A program made the position numbers and the translations under genes. Shown here piece by piece: positions 8,524 through 16,206 of a stretch of 39,953 nucleotides of DNA (positions within the stretch are counted from its first letter, which is position 1; each line of letters begins with the position of its first letter). A model generated the notes under the pieces. The model saw nothing but the letters and a program-made list of their open reading frames with translations, did not search any database and was not told the origin of the DNA. Origin of the DNA: a virus; the IMG/VR virus record IMGVR_UViG_3300017990_000030, positions 1-39,953 of that record; one strand, written 5' to 3'.

Positions 8524-9153
8524 ATGAAAGAATGGTTAAGTCCAGGAAAATCAAAATCAATATATTTTACAACTAGTGGCAATTTTATTGTACCAGCAGG
8601 TGTATCGCTAGTATGGGTTACTATATGGGGGGGTGGCGGCGGTGGTGCAGATAATGATGTGTCCGCAGAAGGAGGAGGCTCAGGGATGGCGATTGTCAGA
8701 GAATCAGTAACAGTAACTCCAGGAGAAACTATAGCTGTTGTAGTTGGTGCAGGCGGTGCTGGTAGCTCTTCTGGTGGGCCGAGTGCAGGTAATGATAGTA
8801 CTTTTGGTTCCTATATAACTGCTGATGGAGCGCAGGCTGGTGGTATTGGTGGCGGAAGATTAGGTGGTGCGCTTGACACTGAAGGAGACAATATTAATAA
8901 TATAGTATTTGGTTCTGGTGGTGGTTCTGAAGGAAATGATGGTGCTGGGATGCATTTATATAATGGTGGCGCCCTTACTGTCAATTCTGGTGGTGGTGCT
9001 GCTGGATTTAATGGTGACGGGGCTGATGGCAGTGAAACTTCACCCGCAAATGATGCTGATGCTAATAGTGGAGCTGGCGGTGGTGGTGTGAACCAAAATG
9101 CTGCTGGTGGCGATGGTGGTTCTGGTGGATGTATTATAGAATTTATAAGATAA
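8524..9153 (+). CDS. Glycine-rich tail-tip / adhesin candidate
   Basis: This 209-residue protein has a short N-terminal cap ('SKSIYFTTSGNFIVPAGVS', 'LVWVTIWGGGGGG') and then many glycine runs (GGGG, GGAGG, GGGSG) separated by hydrophobic or acidic spacers, ending 'GGSGGCIIEFIR'. Glycine-rich domains with this opening ('F..PAGV..V.V..WGGGGGG') are known in phage and bacterial surface proteins. Similar polyglycine sandwiches form the receptor-binding tip of T4-like gp38 adhesins. The gene has more GGT/GGC codons, hence higher GC, than its neighbours. A receptor-binding role is an inference from glycine architecture and from its place at the distal end of the tail operon. Confidence 0.55.
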   Translation: MKEWLSPGKSKSIYFTTSGNFIVPAGVSLVWVTIWGGGGGGADNDVSAEGGGSGMAIVRESVTVTPGETIAVVVGAGGAGSSSGGPSAGNDSTFGSYITADGAQAGGIGGGRLGGALDTEGDNINNIVFGSGGGSEGNDGAGMHLYNGGALTVNSGGGAAGFNGDGADGSETSPANDADANSGAGGGGVNQNAAGGDGGSGGCIIEFIR

Positions 9154-9163
9154 GGAGAAAATT

Positions 9164-9820
9164 ATGATAATAGCTTTAATAAATAATGGAATTGTTGAAA
9201 ATGTAATTATATCAGATTCTTTAGAATTTGCTGAAAGTCTTGGTTATGATAATATTGTGGATATAACTAATGAAGATCCACAACCAAGTAAAAGATGGAC
9301 GTATGACGGTCAGAATTTTACTTCACCCGAAAATGAAGTTTTAATTAACAAACCATTGACAAAATGGGCGTTTAGAAAATTATTCACTATTATTGAAAGA
9401 GCCTCAATTATAACAAAATCAAAAACGGATGATATCGCAGAAACTATAATTCAAGATTTCAATTCAGTTCTTGAAGTAGATTTAAGTGATGCAGACGTTG
9501 AAGGTTCTTTAGATTATCTTATTTCTGTTGGCGTTTTGATTGCTAAAAGGAAATTACAGATTTTAGCAAAAGAAAATCCAAACACATTTATAACAAATTA
9601 TTCAACTAATAAATTAACATTAGATAATATTATAGCAGAAAATACAAAAGTAGAAGTATTTAGCGATGATACTCTTCCTGCTGGGTTGAGTGAAGATACT
9701 GACTATTATATTATAAATGTTTCTGAAAATGAATGTAAGTTAAGCACTTCACAAGGTGGCAGTGCTGTTTCTATTAGTGATAATGGAGCTGGGAACCATT
9801 ATATAAGAATAAATGAATAA
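9164..9820 (+). CDS. Tail-fibre-associated protein, unknown
   Basis: This 218-residue protein opens with 'MIIALINNGIVENVIISDSL', a beta hairpin common at the start of fibre-assembly or fibre-accessory proteins. The middle helical segment ('LTKWAFRKLFTIIERASI', then 'DLSDADVEGSLDYLISVGVL') matches a small helical element found in many phage tail genes. The C-terminus ('LPAGLSEDTDYYIINVSENE', 'GNHYIRINE') resembles a beta motif frequent in virion proteins. Together these suggest either a fibre chaperone or a minor virion protein. AAGGAGAAA precedes the ATG. It is the last tail gene before the lysis group. Confidence 0.45.
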   Translation: MIIALINNGIVENVIISDSLEFAESLGYDNIVDITNEDPQPSKRWTYDGQNFTSPENEVLINKPLTKWAFRKLFTIIERASIITKSKTDDIAETIIQDFNSVLEVDLSDADVEGSLDYLISVGVLIAKRKLQILAKENPNTFITNYSTNKLTLDNIIAENTKVEVFSDDTLPAGLSEDTDYYIINVSENECKLSTSQGGSAVSISDNGAGNHYIRINE

Positions 9821-9846
9821 TACAATTTATATCTTGGAGTAAAACA

Positions 9847-10128
9847 ATGAGTAATGGTAATAAAATTGATGGAAAAGATGTTGGTAATGCTATTGATTAT
9901 GTTTTAAAAGCTAACTTTGAAGATGTCCGGAAAAAACAGAAAGAGCATGAAGATAAAATTGATGCAATCAACAGCACACTTAATCGACATGATACTGCCA
10001 TTAAACTAAATAGACAGTCAATTGATAATATGAAAGAAACAATTAAAGGCTATTTTACTGTTGCTGTTATTATATTGTCTGCAATAACTTTAATTGTTAA
10101 TATTGTTATAGCAATGGTAAACAAATAG
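9847..10128 (+). CDS. XhlA-like holin-associated membrane protein
   Basis: The 93-residue protein has a long coiled-coil-like N-terminal region ('VRKKQKEHEDKIDAINSTLN', 'NRQSIDNMKETIKG') and one C-terminal transmembrane helix at about residues 70-90 ('VAVIILSAITLIVNIVIAM'). This is the layout of haemolysin XhlA-family proteins, which work with a holin and endolysin in phages of Bacillus and relatives. TTGGAGTAA lies upstream of the ATG. Position at the head of a lysis gene group supports the call. Confidence 0.6.
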   Translation: MSNGNKIDGKDVGNAIDYVLKANFEDVRKKQKEHEDKIDAINSTLNRHDTAIKLNRQSIDNMKETIKGYFTVAVIILSAITLIVNIVIAMVNK

Positions 10129-10143
10129 TAGGGAGGGTTTATT

Positions 10144-10368
10144 ATGAAAATATCATTTAGTAATTTATGGGACGATTACAAATTAAAAGTATTATACAAT
10201 TTTATCAATATTAGATTAAAGTGGCTGTATCGTATTGAGCTTATAATATGTTTATTTGGTGTCAACTTTATTTCTTTTAGTTATTTTGTTGAAAAGAAAA
10301 AAGACAAAAAATCAACTAAGAAGATAAATTTTTCTATTTTAAATTTTATGTTAACATTAGTTTTTTAA
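10144..10368 (+). CDS. Small membrane protein in lysis module
   Basis: This 74-residue protein is preceded by AGGGAGGG. It has a hydrophobic helix near residues 31-49 ('IELIICLFGVNFISFSYFV'), a basic lysine-rich loop, and a second short hydrophobic end ('FSILNFMLTLVF'). Size, charge pattern and position between an XhlA-like gene and another two-helix protein make it a holin or antiholin candidate. No family is recognised. Confidence 0.45.
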   Translation: MKISFSNLWDDYKLKVLYNFINIRLKWLYRIELIICLFGVNFISFSYFVEKKKDKKSTKKINFSILNFMLTLVF

Positions 10369-10380
10369 TGAGGCATACAT

Positions 10381-10632
10381 ATGAAAAAAATAGAAGCACC
10401 ACAAGATAAAATATTTGGTAAAAGAAAATGGATATATGGGTTTGTTTTTGCTTTTCTTGAATTGTTACTTTTATTTTATATTATTTTACGATTTAAAACT
10501 GAGTCAGTGAAAATTGTTGGAAAATGGTATGTTTATTTAAATGCAATAGTTCTTATTGCATATCCATTTCATAATGTTTTAAATAAATTTTTTGTAGATA
10601 AAATTTCAAAATGGTTACATAAAGATGATTAA
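10381..10632 (+). CDS. Two-helix membrane protein, holin candidate
   Basis: This 83-residue protein has a charged N-terminus, two transmembrane helices (about residues 18-37, 'IYGFVFAFLELLLLFYIILR', and 49-62, 'WYVYLNAIVLIAYPF') and a basic C-terminus ending WLHKDD. This is the general plan of a class II holin. It overlaps the start of the next gene by eight bases and has only a weak ribosome site (AGGCAT). Which of the three small membrane proteins here is the actual holin cannot be told from sequence. Confidence 0.5.
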   Translation: MKKIEAPQDKIFGKRKWIYGFVFAFLELLLLFYIILRFKTESVKIVGKWYVYLNAIVLIAYPFHNVLNKFFVDKISKWLHKDD

Positions 10633-11062
10633 AATTTCTAAGAAAGATAAGAAAAATATTGAACGAGAAATTACACGACAAATTAAAGAAGATGGTAAAG
10701 TTGTTGAACTTTTAAAAAACAATAAAAAAGCTTTTAAAAAAGCAGGGATGAAAATAAAAGCAACGACATGGATTGATCCAATAACTAATGAAAAAAAATT
10801 TGGTGGATGTGTAGAAATTTTTGAAACAGATACTGACATTAAAATTCTTGATGGTATAAATATTGATGTAGGTGTTAATAATGACTTTGATGTTATGTTA
10901 GGAATATCAAAAGATTTTAAAGTTTCAGGAGATAAAGAGTTTTCGTTAGGTGGTTATATAGATGTAATTGATACTGGAAAACAATTATATAAAAAGATAT
11001 TTAAAGATTCAAATGAAAAAGTAAATATAAAAGTTAAGGTAGGATTAAGCAAAGTTTTTTAG
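10625..11062 (+). CDS. Unknown protein in lysis module
   Basis: This 145-residue protein has a strongly basic helical N-terminus ('ISKKDKKNIEREITRQIKED') followed by a beta-rich domain with alternating strands ('IKILDGINIDVGVNNDFDVM', 'FSLGGYIDVIDTG'). No membrane segment or catalytic motif is visible. The strand pattern resembles a small barrel-like or porin-like sheet, but I would not assign it. Its start lies inside the end of the preceding holin-candidate gene, implying coupled translation. Confidence 0.45.
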   Translation: MIKISKKDKKNIEREITRQIKEDGKVVELLKNNKKAFKKAGMKIKATTWIDPITNEKKFGGCVEIFETDTDIKILDGINIDVGVNNDFDVMLGISKDFKVSGDKEFSLGGYIDVIDTGKQLYKKIFKDSNEKVNIKVKVGLSKVF

Positions 11063-11071
11063 GAGGATTTT

Positions 11072-11908
11072 ATGAACAAATTTGAAGCAGCAAAAATTAT
11101 TGAAAAACATTCAAAAGAAGGAGATGTTATTAATATTTCAAATCATCCTGCTTTCTGGAAGCTACATATAGTAATCGCAGGATGGGGAATAAGACGTGCT
11201 CAAAAAAAATTATTTAAAGATGCAAAAATAACATTATCAAATGGTTTTAAATTTACACCTAATGATGATACTCATTCTATGGTTAAATTTAAAAAAGAGA
11301 CTATAGTGAAATGCATATTGAATAATGTTAAAGTTTCTGATAAAGATAAAGATAAAGTAATACAAATATTTTCAAAAGAAAAATACGCGAAGACTTTTTC
11401 TGTAGAGCCTCCAAAAGCATTATATATCCCTACAGAAGAATACGCTTTAGATGATATAACTATTTACAGATATAAAAATAAAGAACTCGACGAAAATGAT
11501 ATTGAAAGAATACTTTTAGCAACACTTCCTATTTTATTAACTGATTATGATTATGGCCAGCTTATGAATATTCTTGTAAATCAGACGCTTGGATATCCTT
11601 ATGATGAAAAAGTAAAATGGTTCGATTTAGGATCTAAAAGAAAAGTATGTTCAGTAGGAGTTGCAGTTGTTTATCAAAAATGGAGAAAAGATATAGAACA
11701 AATTCAAGAATTTCCAAGATTATTTTCTAAATTAAATAAAAAAAGATGGGACAAAGAATTCATTAAGAAATTCGAAAAAGATGGGAGTAGATGGAATGTT
11801 GAAAACACATATCCGTGTATGTTTGGACTTACGAAAACTCATTTTAATAATGAATTCGAATTAATTCTTAAAATGAATAAAGGTAAAATTCAATATTTGA
11901 AAAGTTAG
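11072..11908 (+). CDS. Permuted NlpC/P60 (YiiX-like) cysteine peptidase candidate
   Basis: The 278-residue protein carries the elements of circularly permuted papain-like enzymes (YiiX / DUF830 group). A 'GDVINIS' strand sits near residue 17, a histidine in 'DDTHSMVKF' (H68), 'EEYALDDITIYRYK' in the middle, then 'YDYGQLMNILVNQ' and a cysteine in 'KVCSVGVAV' (C193). The His-before-Cys order is the mark of the permuted group. Such enzymes cut amide bonds in peptidoglycan peptides or lipids. The next gene is a transglycosylase endolysin, so a second wall-cutting activity is plausible. No signal peptide is seen. AGGAGGAT precedes the ATG. The assignment is by motif only. Confidence 0.5.
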   Translation: MNKFEAAKIIEKHSKEGDVINISNHPAFWKLHIVIAGWGIRRAQKKLFKDAKITLSNGFKFTPNDDTHSMVKFKKETIVKCILNNVKVSDKDKDKVIQIFSKEKYAKTFSVEPPKALYIPTEEYALDDITIYRYKNKELDENDIERILLATLPILLTDYDYGQLMNILVNQTLGYPYDEKVKWFDLGSKRKVCSVGVAVVYQKWRKDIEQIQEFPRLFSKLNKKRWDKEFIKKFEKDGSRWNVENTYPCMFGLTKTHFNNEFELILKMNKGKIQYLKS

Positions 11909-11921
11909 AAAGGAGGATCTT

Positions 11922-12590
11922 ATGGATAAGAAAGAAGGATATAAAAAGTATAAGAATCAAATTGAACTTATGTCAGAAAGATGGAATATGTCACAAGAAT
12001 TAATATGTGCATTTTGTTATCAAGAGAGTAGATTTGAAGAAAAAGCAAAAAGATATGAGCCTGCATTCTATAAAAAATATGTTGAAAAATTTAATATTCC
12101 TCAAGAAGAGAAAACATGGAGAGCAACAAGTTGGGGATTAATGCAACTGATGGGACAAACAGCTCGTGAAATTGGATATAGAGGATATAGAGACGATTTA
12201 GTAGATCCAATAATAAATCTTTATTATTGCTGTAAATTTTTTATTAAACTATTAAACAGATATAAAGGAAGCGAAACAGATGCAATTGCAGCTTATAATC
12301 AAGGAAACAATAGATTTAAAGATCTGGATAAAGATGGTATTAAAGACGAAAATGAAGTTTATAATAATCAAAAATATGTTGATAATGTTTTAAAATATGA
12401 AAAAGAATTCAATAAAATAATAAATGAAAACAATATAATAAAAGAAGATTCAGTGTATGTTGTGAAATCTGGAGACACGTTAACTAAAATTGCTAATTCA
12501 TTAGGAACGACAACGATGGAATTATCTAAATTGAATGGTATAAAAAATCCCGATTTTATATATATAGGACAAAAAATAAGAATAAAATAA
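11922..12590 (+). CDS. Endolysin: lytic transglycosylase (SLT) with C-terminal LysM
   Basis: This 222-residue protein is a two-domain endolysin. Residues ~15-165 form an SLT / goose-lysozyme-type transglycosylase that cleaves the MurNAc-GlcNAc bond. The catalytic Glu is in 'CYQESRF' (E35), followed by 'SWGLMQLMGQTAREIGY' and 'DAIAAYNQGNNRF'. An EF-hand-like acidic loop 'DLDKDGIKDENEVY' lies within it. Residues ~177-222 are a LysM wall-binding domain ('YVVKSGDTLTKIANSLG' to 'YIGQKIRIK'). There is no signal peptide, so release through a holin is expected, and the candidates are just upstream. AAAGGAGGAT precedes the ATG. The gene is followed by a strong terminator, so it ends the tail/lysis transcript. 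Confidence 0.85.
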   Translation: MDKKEGYKKYKNQIELMSERWNMSQELICAFCYQESRFEEKAKRYEPAFYKKYVEKFNIPQEEKTWRATSWGLMQLMGQTAREIGYRGYRDDLVDPIINLYYCCKFFIKLLNRYKGSETDAIAAYNQGNNRFKDLDKDGIKDENEVYNNQKYVDNVLKYEKEFNKIINENNIIKEDSVYVVKSGDTLTKIANSLGTTTMELSKLNGIKNPDFIYIGQKIRIK

Positions 12591-12619
12591 CACTCTACTC
12601 TTTCATAGTTTCATCCTTT

Positions 12620-12664
12620 AAGAAGGCGTCTTTTGCTTAATTGCAAGGACGTCTTCTTTTTTAA
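12620..12664 (+). terminator. Rho-independent terminator after the lysis module
   Basis: An 11-base stem (12620-12630, AAGAAGGCGTC) pairs with 12648-12658 (GACGTCTTCTT) with one G:T pair. A smaller inner stem TTGC/GCAA (12633-12636 with 12643-12646) closes the loop. A run of T follows at 12657-12662. It sits 29 bases after the endolysin stop and just before the promoter of the replication operon, so it separates late (structural/lysis) from early genes. Confidence 0.85.
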
Positions 12665-12669
12665 AAAAA

Positions 12670-12704
12670 TTTTTTGTTTATAAACTAAAATATGTGTATA
12701 TAAT
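12670..12704 (+). promoter_or_regulatory. Promoter motif copy 1 (replication operon)
   Basis: TTTTTTGTTTATAA (12670-12683), 11 bases, then TGTATATAAT (12695-12704). The -10 hexamer is TATAAT; TTTATA, 16 bases upstream, is the best -35 candidate. The same two blocks at the same spacing recur at 19095, 26712, 27742 and 30607. It lies between the lysis terminator and the ribbon-helix-helix-like gene, giving a 5' leader of about 23 bases with an AAGGAGGG ribosome site. Confidence 0.75.
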
Positions 12705-12733
12705 TTATATAAATGAACTAAAAAGGAGGGAGT

Positions 12734-12922
12734 ATGGAAACTCATTATATTGAAAAGCCCGAAAGCGATATAAAGAAACTCTATCCGTTTATGTTTCCAA
12801 AAAAATTGAAAATGCAAGCAAGAGTAATATGTGCTAAAAGAGATATTACATTAGCTAAGTTTGTAAGAGAATCTATTGAAAAAAATATTAAAAATTACAA
12901 TAAAATATTTATAGAAAAGTAA
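12734..12922 (+). CDS. Small ribbon-helix-helix-like DNA-binding protein
   Basis: This 62-residue protein is the first gene of the replication operon. The core 'FPKKLKMQARVICAKRDITL' followed by 'AKFVRESIEKNIKNY' fits the strand-helix-helix pattern of Arc/CopG repressors, with a conserved-type 'A(K)FVRESIEK' second helix. Such proteins bind operator DNA as dimers. Placed right behind a promoter, it may autoregulate this operon; that is inference. Ribosome site AAGGAGGG. Confidence 0.5.
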   Translation: METHYIEKPESDIKKLYPFMFPKKLKMQARVICAKRDITLAKFVRESIEKNIKNYNKIFIEK

Positions 12923-12929
12923 GGGAAAT

Positions 12930-13751
12930 ATGGTTCAAATTAATGATTTTTTGATAGAAAAAAGTATAAAAGTGATAGGAACTACTGCATTTTCTATCTT
13001 CTGTTATATTAAATCTAAATCAAAAGGAAAATTCAAAATGTTTCGGTTAAGAAACTTTACCGAAACCTTAAACGTATCTAAGCCTGTTGTTATAGAATAT
13101 CTAAAAAAGCTTAAAAAAAGTCAATTTATTGATATAAAAATAGTTATAGAAAATGGAAAAAAATCTCTTTACGTAAAAAATAACAAGATAGGTAAAGAAA
13201 CTTTACCATCGTATAATAATATATATATTAAACTATATATAAATAATAAAGATACTAATAACTTATATAAATATTCTAAGTATAAAGATATATATTATAA
13301 TATTATTAAGAGAGCTCTTGATTATCAGAGATATAATAATAAATATTATAGAAGTAGAAAATTTAAGTTTGGAAAAAGAGAAATTATGCATGTAAAAACA
13401 CTTTTGAAGAATGTAGATTCTATTGAAGATTATTTAGACTGGTGGTTGAAGAATAAATCAAATAAAATTTCAGGATTGAATATTGGAATAATAGCTTGCA
13501 TTCCTATTATAGAAGAGTACAAGATAAAAAATAAAAGAAATATATCAAAAAGTAAAGATAGTTCTAAATCAAAAGAAAGACTTTTGAAAATGAAAAAAGA
13601 AATGCTTATTGAATTGTTTAGAAATATTGAAGATGCTAAAAAAAATAAAAGAGAATATAAATTTTCAGATTCAGATAAAGAGTTTATAGATAAATCTATT
13701 GATGAAGGTTTAATAATTTCGCAAAATAAAGATATGAGGTTGAATTTCTAA
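12930..13751 (+). CDS. Replication initiator-like protein with N-terminal winged helix
   Basis: In this 273-residue basic protein, residues ~1-85 look like a winged helix: 'TAFSIFCYIKSKSKGKFKMF', 'NFTETLNVSKPVVIEYLKKL', then a two-strand wing ('FIDIKIVIENGKKSLYVKN'). The middle is very rich in Tyr, Asn and Lys. The C-terminal third is helical with 'VDSIEDYLDWWLKNKS', reminiscent of DnaD-type primosome proteins. The stop overlaps the ATG of a DnaC-like loader, and a DnaB-like helicase follows. Initiator-loader-helicase is a standard phage order, so an origin-binding or primosome role is likely but not shown. Preceded by AAGGGAA. Confidence 0.5.
   Translation: MVQINDFLIEKSIKVIGTTAFSIFCYIKSKSKGKFKMFRLRNFTETLNVSKPVVIEYLKKLKKSQFIDIKIVIENGKKSLYVKNNKIGKETLPSYNNIYIKLYINNKDTNNLYKYSKYKDIYYNIIKRALDYQRYNNKYYRSRKFKFGKREIMHVKTLLKNVDSIEDYLDWWLKNKSNKISGLNIGIIACIPIIEEYKIKNKRNISKSKDSSKSKERLLKMKKEMLIELFRNIEDAKKNKREYKFSDSDKEFIDKSIDEGLIISQNKDMRLNF
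13041..13065 (+). repeat. Inverted repeat inside the initiator-like gene
   Basis: TTTCGGT (13041-13047) and ACCGAAA (13059-13065) form a perfect 7-base inverted repeat around 11 bases. It is more GC-rich than its surroundings and lies within the winged-helix part of the putative initiator gene. Initiator genes often contain their own origin, so it could be an initiator-binding site or RNA hairpin, or chance. Confidence 0.3.
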
Positions 13752-14572
13752 TGGAATACGAATATAACAATAAAGATTTGAGATTTCTATTATGGCTTAA
13801 GAAAAATATTGTAGAGTCTCATAAAAAGTGTAAAGGAGTAGGATACGATTTTATAAATGGAAAAGTAGAATGTTGCGATTGTATGAAAATATTTAATTAT
13901 CTTAAAGAACTTTACAAATCAAATATTCCAGCTGATTATTGGGATCTTGATTTGAAATCTCTTAAGGTAGATATCACATATAAAAAAATAATTGAAGAGT
14001 TCGTATTAAATATAGATAATGCAGTTTTAAATGGTCTAGGATTAATTTTAATGGGAGAACAAAGAGGTATAGGGAAAACTTCGTTAGCATGTGAAGTTGC
14101 AAAATCAGCAGTAATAAAAAGATATTCTGTCTACTATCAAATAGCGCAAAGTATAGTAGACGATAAATTTAGTGAAGATAAAAATATTATTCAAAGAATA
14201 AAAAATTCTGATATGATAATAATTGACGAATTAGATAAAGTCGTTATGAGAGAAAATAGCAATATACCCAAGCAAATAGAAAATCTTTTAAGAGAACTTC
14301 TTCCAAACAAAAAGTCTATTGTTATGGCGACAAATATGTCTGGAGAAGAAGAGCTTGAAGAAAAATTTAAAATTCTATCATTGATAAAAAGATATATAAA
14401 AATAGTTCCAATGACAGGTACAGATTACAGTGATAATTTACAAGAAAAGTGGATGGATAGACTTAAAAGAGACAAATCGAATTATTTTTCAGAAAACATA
14501 TTAAGAAATGCTTCAATTTTTCATGAAAAAACAATTATTGCTAATGAAAAAGAATTCGATCAATTATTTTAG
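13751..14572 (+). CDS. DnaC-like AAA+ helicase loader
   Basis: This 273-residue protein has the ATPase core of DnaC/IstB-type loaders: Walker A 'GEQRGIGKT' at residues 102-110, Walker B 'DMIIIDELDKV' near 155-166, and sensor-1-like 'SIVMATNMS'. The N-terminus holds a cysteine/histidine cluster ('HKKCKGVGYDF', 'VECCDCMKIF') that could bind zinc, which is common in loaders that contact helicase or ssDNA. It would load the DnaB-like helicase encoded just downstream. The first base of its ATG is the last base of the upstream stop (TAATG). Confidence 0.75.
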   Translation: MEYEYNNKDLRFLLWLKKNIVESHKKCKGVGYDFINGKVECCDCMKIFNYLKELYKSNIPADYWDLDLKSLKVDITYKKIIEEFVLNIDNAVLNGLGLILMGEQRGIGKTSLACEVAKSAVIKRYSVYYQIAQSIVDDKFSEDKNIIQRIKNSDMIIIDELDKVVMRENSNIPKQIENLLRELLPNKKSIVMATNMSGEEELEEKFKILSLIKRYIKIVPMTGTDYSDNLQEKWMDRLKRDKSNYFSENILRNASIFHEKTIIANEKEFDQLF

Positions 14573-14583
14573 GAGGCTTGACG

Positions 14584-15963
14584 ATGGACGATGCTTTTGA
14601 AGCTGAAATTGACAATACAATTGAAAAAAAATTTAGGGATTTAAAGTTAGAAATACAAGTAATATCGTATGCATTAAGAAAAGACTATAATATCGTTTTT
14701 TCTTTTACAAAAGAATATTTTACAATAGAGCCTTTCAAAGTAATTTTTGAAATAATAAAAAAAAATAGAATGACTTTTTCTAAAGATATAATTTATAAGT
14801 TTATTAAAAATGTTGTCGATGAGAATAGAAGAGATATTTACAAGACATATATAATAAAAATATATGATGAAGATATATCTCAAGTAAATAGACATTCAGT
14901 CGAAGTTTTAATAAGTAAATTAAAAGAGCTTCAAGAAGCAAGAAATATTATAAATGGAGTGAGAAAAGTAATTACAGATATAGATAAATTTTCAGTAGAA
15001 AAAGCAAAAAGGATATTACATCGAAGTATATATAGTGATTATTCTAAAAATACTAGATATTCAGGAGATTTTTTAGAAGATTTTGAAGAAAGAAAGCAAT
15101 TGATAGTTGATAGAAAAGAAAATCCTAAAATGCTGGTCGGAGTTCCAACAGGAATAAAAGAATTTGATGAGCTATCTGGTGGCATTATGAGAGGAGAATT
15201 CGGAGTTGTTATTGCAGCTACGGGTATGGGAAAGTCTGTTGCGTTAGGTAATTTTGCGACGAATGCTTGGCTTAGAGGATATAATGTTTTAATAGTATCT
15301 TTAGAAATGACAAAGCATCAGATACAATTTAGAATAGATAGTAGAATTTCTAAAATAATGCATACGAAATTTAGAAAAGCTACTTTAGATGAAAAAGATT
15401 TGAAAATATGGGATATAAAAGTAAAGAGACTAAGAGAGAAAAGAAAGAATTTTTTAGAAGTTTTATGTTTATCTAGAGGATGTTGCGCTTTAGAAATAGA
15501 AGAAGAGTCTATGAAATTACAATCTAGAAAAAATGCACAGATAGATCTTATAATTGTCGATTATCTTAATCTTATGAGCTCGAACGAAAGTGGAAGAGAT
15601 AAGAGAGACTGGAAGCAACAAGGAGAAATAGCATGGGATTTGAAAAATTTATCTATGGAATTTAACGGAATTGGGATACCTATATGGACTGCGAATCAAA
15701 TAACAGATGAAGGATCTTCTGCAAAAAAATTAGAAACAAAACATCTTAAATACTCTAGAGTTATTTCAGAAGTTTCACCCGTTATCGTAGCATTACATCA
15801 ATCAATAGATGATTCTCTTCAAGATATAATGAAATTATGGATATTGAAATGTAGAGATTTTGAAAAAATAAAAAGACCTATAATATTGCATCCTAAATTT
15901 AATATAATGATGCTAAATCAAGAGACAATCAATATAGCTAAAAATGAATTTATGAATAAATAA
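14584..15963 (+). CDS. dnaB: DnaB-like replicative DNA helicase
   Basis: This 459-residue protein is a RecA-fold hexameric helicase that unwinds DNA at the fork. The N-terminal ~170 residues are the helical primase/loader-interaction domain. The motor begins near 'GVPTGIKEFDELSGGIMRGE'; Walker A is 'AATGMGKS' (residues 211-218). Then come 'VLIVSLEMTKHQIQFRI', Walker B 'DLIIVDYLNLMS' and 'IPIWTANQITDEG'. I chose ATG 14584 because AGGAGG (14571-14576) lies seven bases before it; a TTG at 14578 in the same frame is too close to that site. Total length is close to the DnaB family. Neighbouring loader and primase genes complete a primosome. Confidence 0.85.
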   Translation: MDDAFEAEIDNTIEKKFRDLKLEIQVISYALRKDYNIVFSFTKEYFTIEPFKVIFEIIKKNRMTFSKDIIYKFIKNVVDENRRDIYKTYIIKIYDEDISQVNRHSVEVLISKLKELQEARNIINGVRKVITDIDKFSVEKAKRILHRSIYSDYSKNTRYSGDFLEDFEERKQLIVDRKENPKMLVGVPTGIKEFDELSGGIMRGEFGVVIAATGMGKSVALGNFATNAWLRGYNVLIVSLEMTKHQIQFRIDSRISKIMHTKFRKATLDEKDLKIWDIKVKRLREKRKNFLEVLCLSRGCCALEIEEESMKLQSRKNAQIDLIIVDYLNLMSSNESGRDKRDWKQQGEIAWDLKNLSMEFNGIGIPIWTANQITDEGSSAKKLETKHLKYSRVISEVSPVIVALHQSIDDSLQDIMKLWILKCRDFEKIKRPIILHPKFNIMMLNQETINIAKNEFMNK

Positions 15964-16019
15964 GCAGTTAACTTTTTGCTTCTTTTCGAGTATTATAACA
16001 ATAAAGGAGAAAAAAAAGT

Positions 16020-16175
16020 ATGGAAAAAATTGAAAATGTTATGAAAACAAAGAATGGAGAGACTGTTGCAATTTATCGCAATGGCAAGATCTATGTAAAA
16101 GCTAGAAAGTTTTTTAAAGTAAGAGAAACTTTAATTAATACTTTTAATTGTAGAAATTTCATACTTTGTAAATAA
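16020..16175 (+). CDS. Small unknown protein upstream of the DUF932-like gene
   Basis: A 51-residue reading frame starts at ATG 16020, with AAAGGAGA ten or so bases upstream. The product is basic: 'MEKIENVMKTKNG', a short beta-like centre 'TVAIYRNGKIYVKARKFF', and a cysteine-containing end 'NCRNFILCK'. The ribosome site and the otherwise empty 240-base interval support it as a gene. No family recognised. Confidence 0.5.
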   Translation: MEKIENVMKTKNGETVAIYRNGKIYVKARKFFKVRETLINTFNCRNFILCK

Positions 16176-16206
16176 TCCTTTTAAATTTTTTATGGAGGTT
16201 AAAATT

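Noticed and set aside
8909-9091. Second + strand frame inside the glycine-rich gene
   Set aside because: It is a Val/Leu/Met-rich frame-shifted reading of glycine codons with no ribosome site of its own.
8600-9150. Glycine-codon repeats considered as tandem repeats or CRISPR
   Set aside because: Spacing is irregular and the repetition comes from GGT/GGC codons in a coding frame; there are no regular repeat-spacer units.
6838-9820. Diversity-generating retroelement next to fibre genes
   Set aside because: No reverse transcriptase gene and no template/variable repeat pair were seen.
14578-14583. TTG start for the DnaB-like helicase
   Set aside because: It lies one base after AGGAGG, too close for a ribosome; ATG 14584 has ideal spacing.
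15976-15999. TTGCTT...TATAAC as a promoter before the small gene at 16020
   Set aside because: The spacing between boxes is about 12 bases, too short for a sigma-70 promoter.
16142-16176. A further copy of the promoter motif upstream of the DUF932-like gene
   Set aside because: TGTAAATAAT matches 9 of 10, but the upstream block matches only about 9 of 14 and lacks TGTT at the right distance. It is kept only as a weak candidate.
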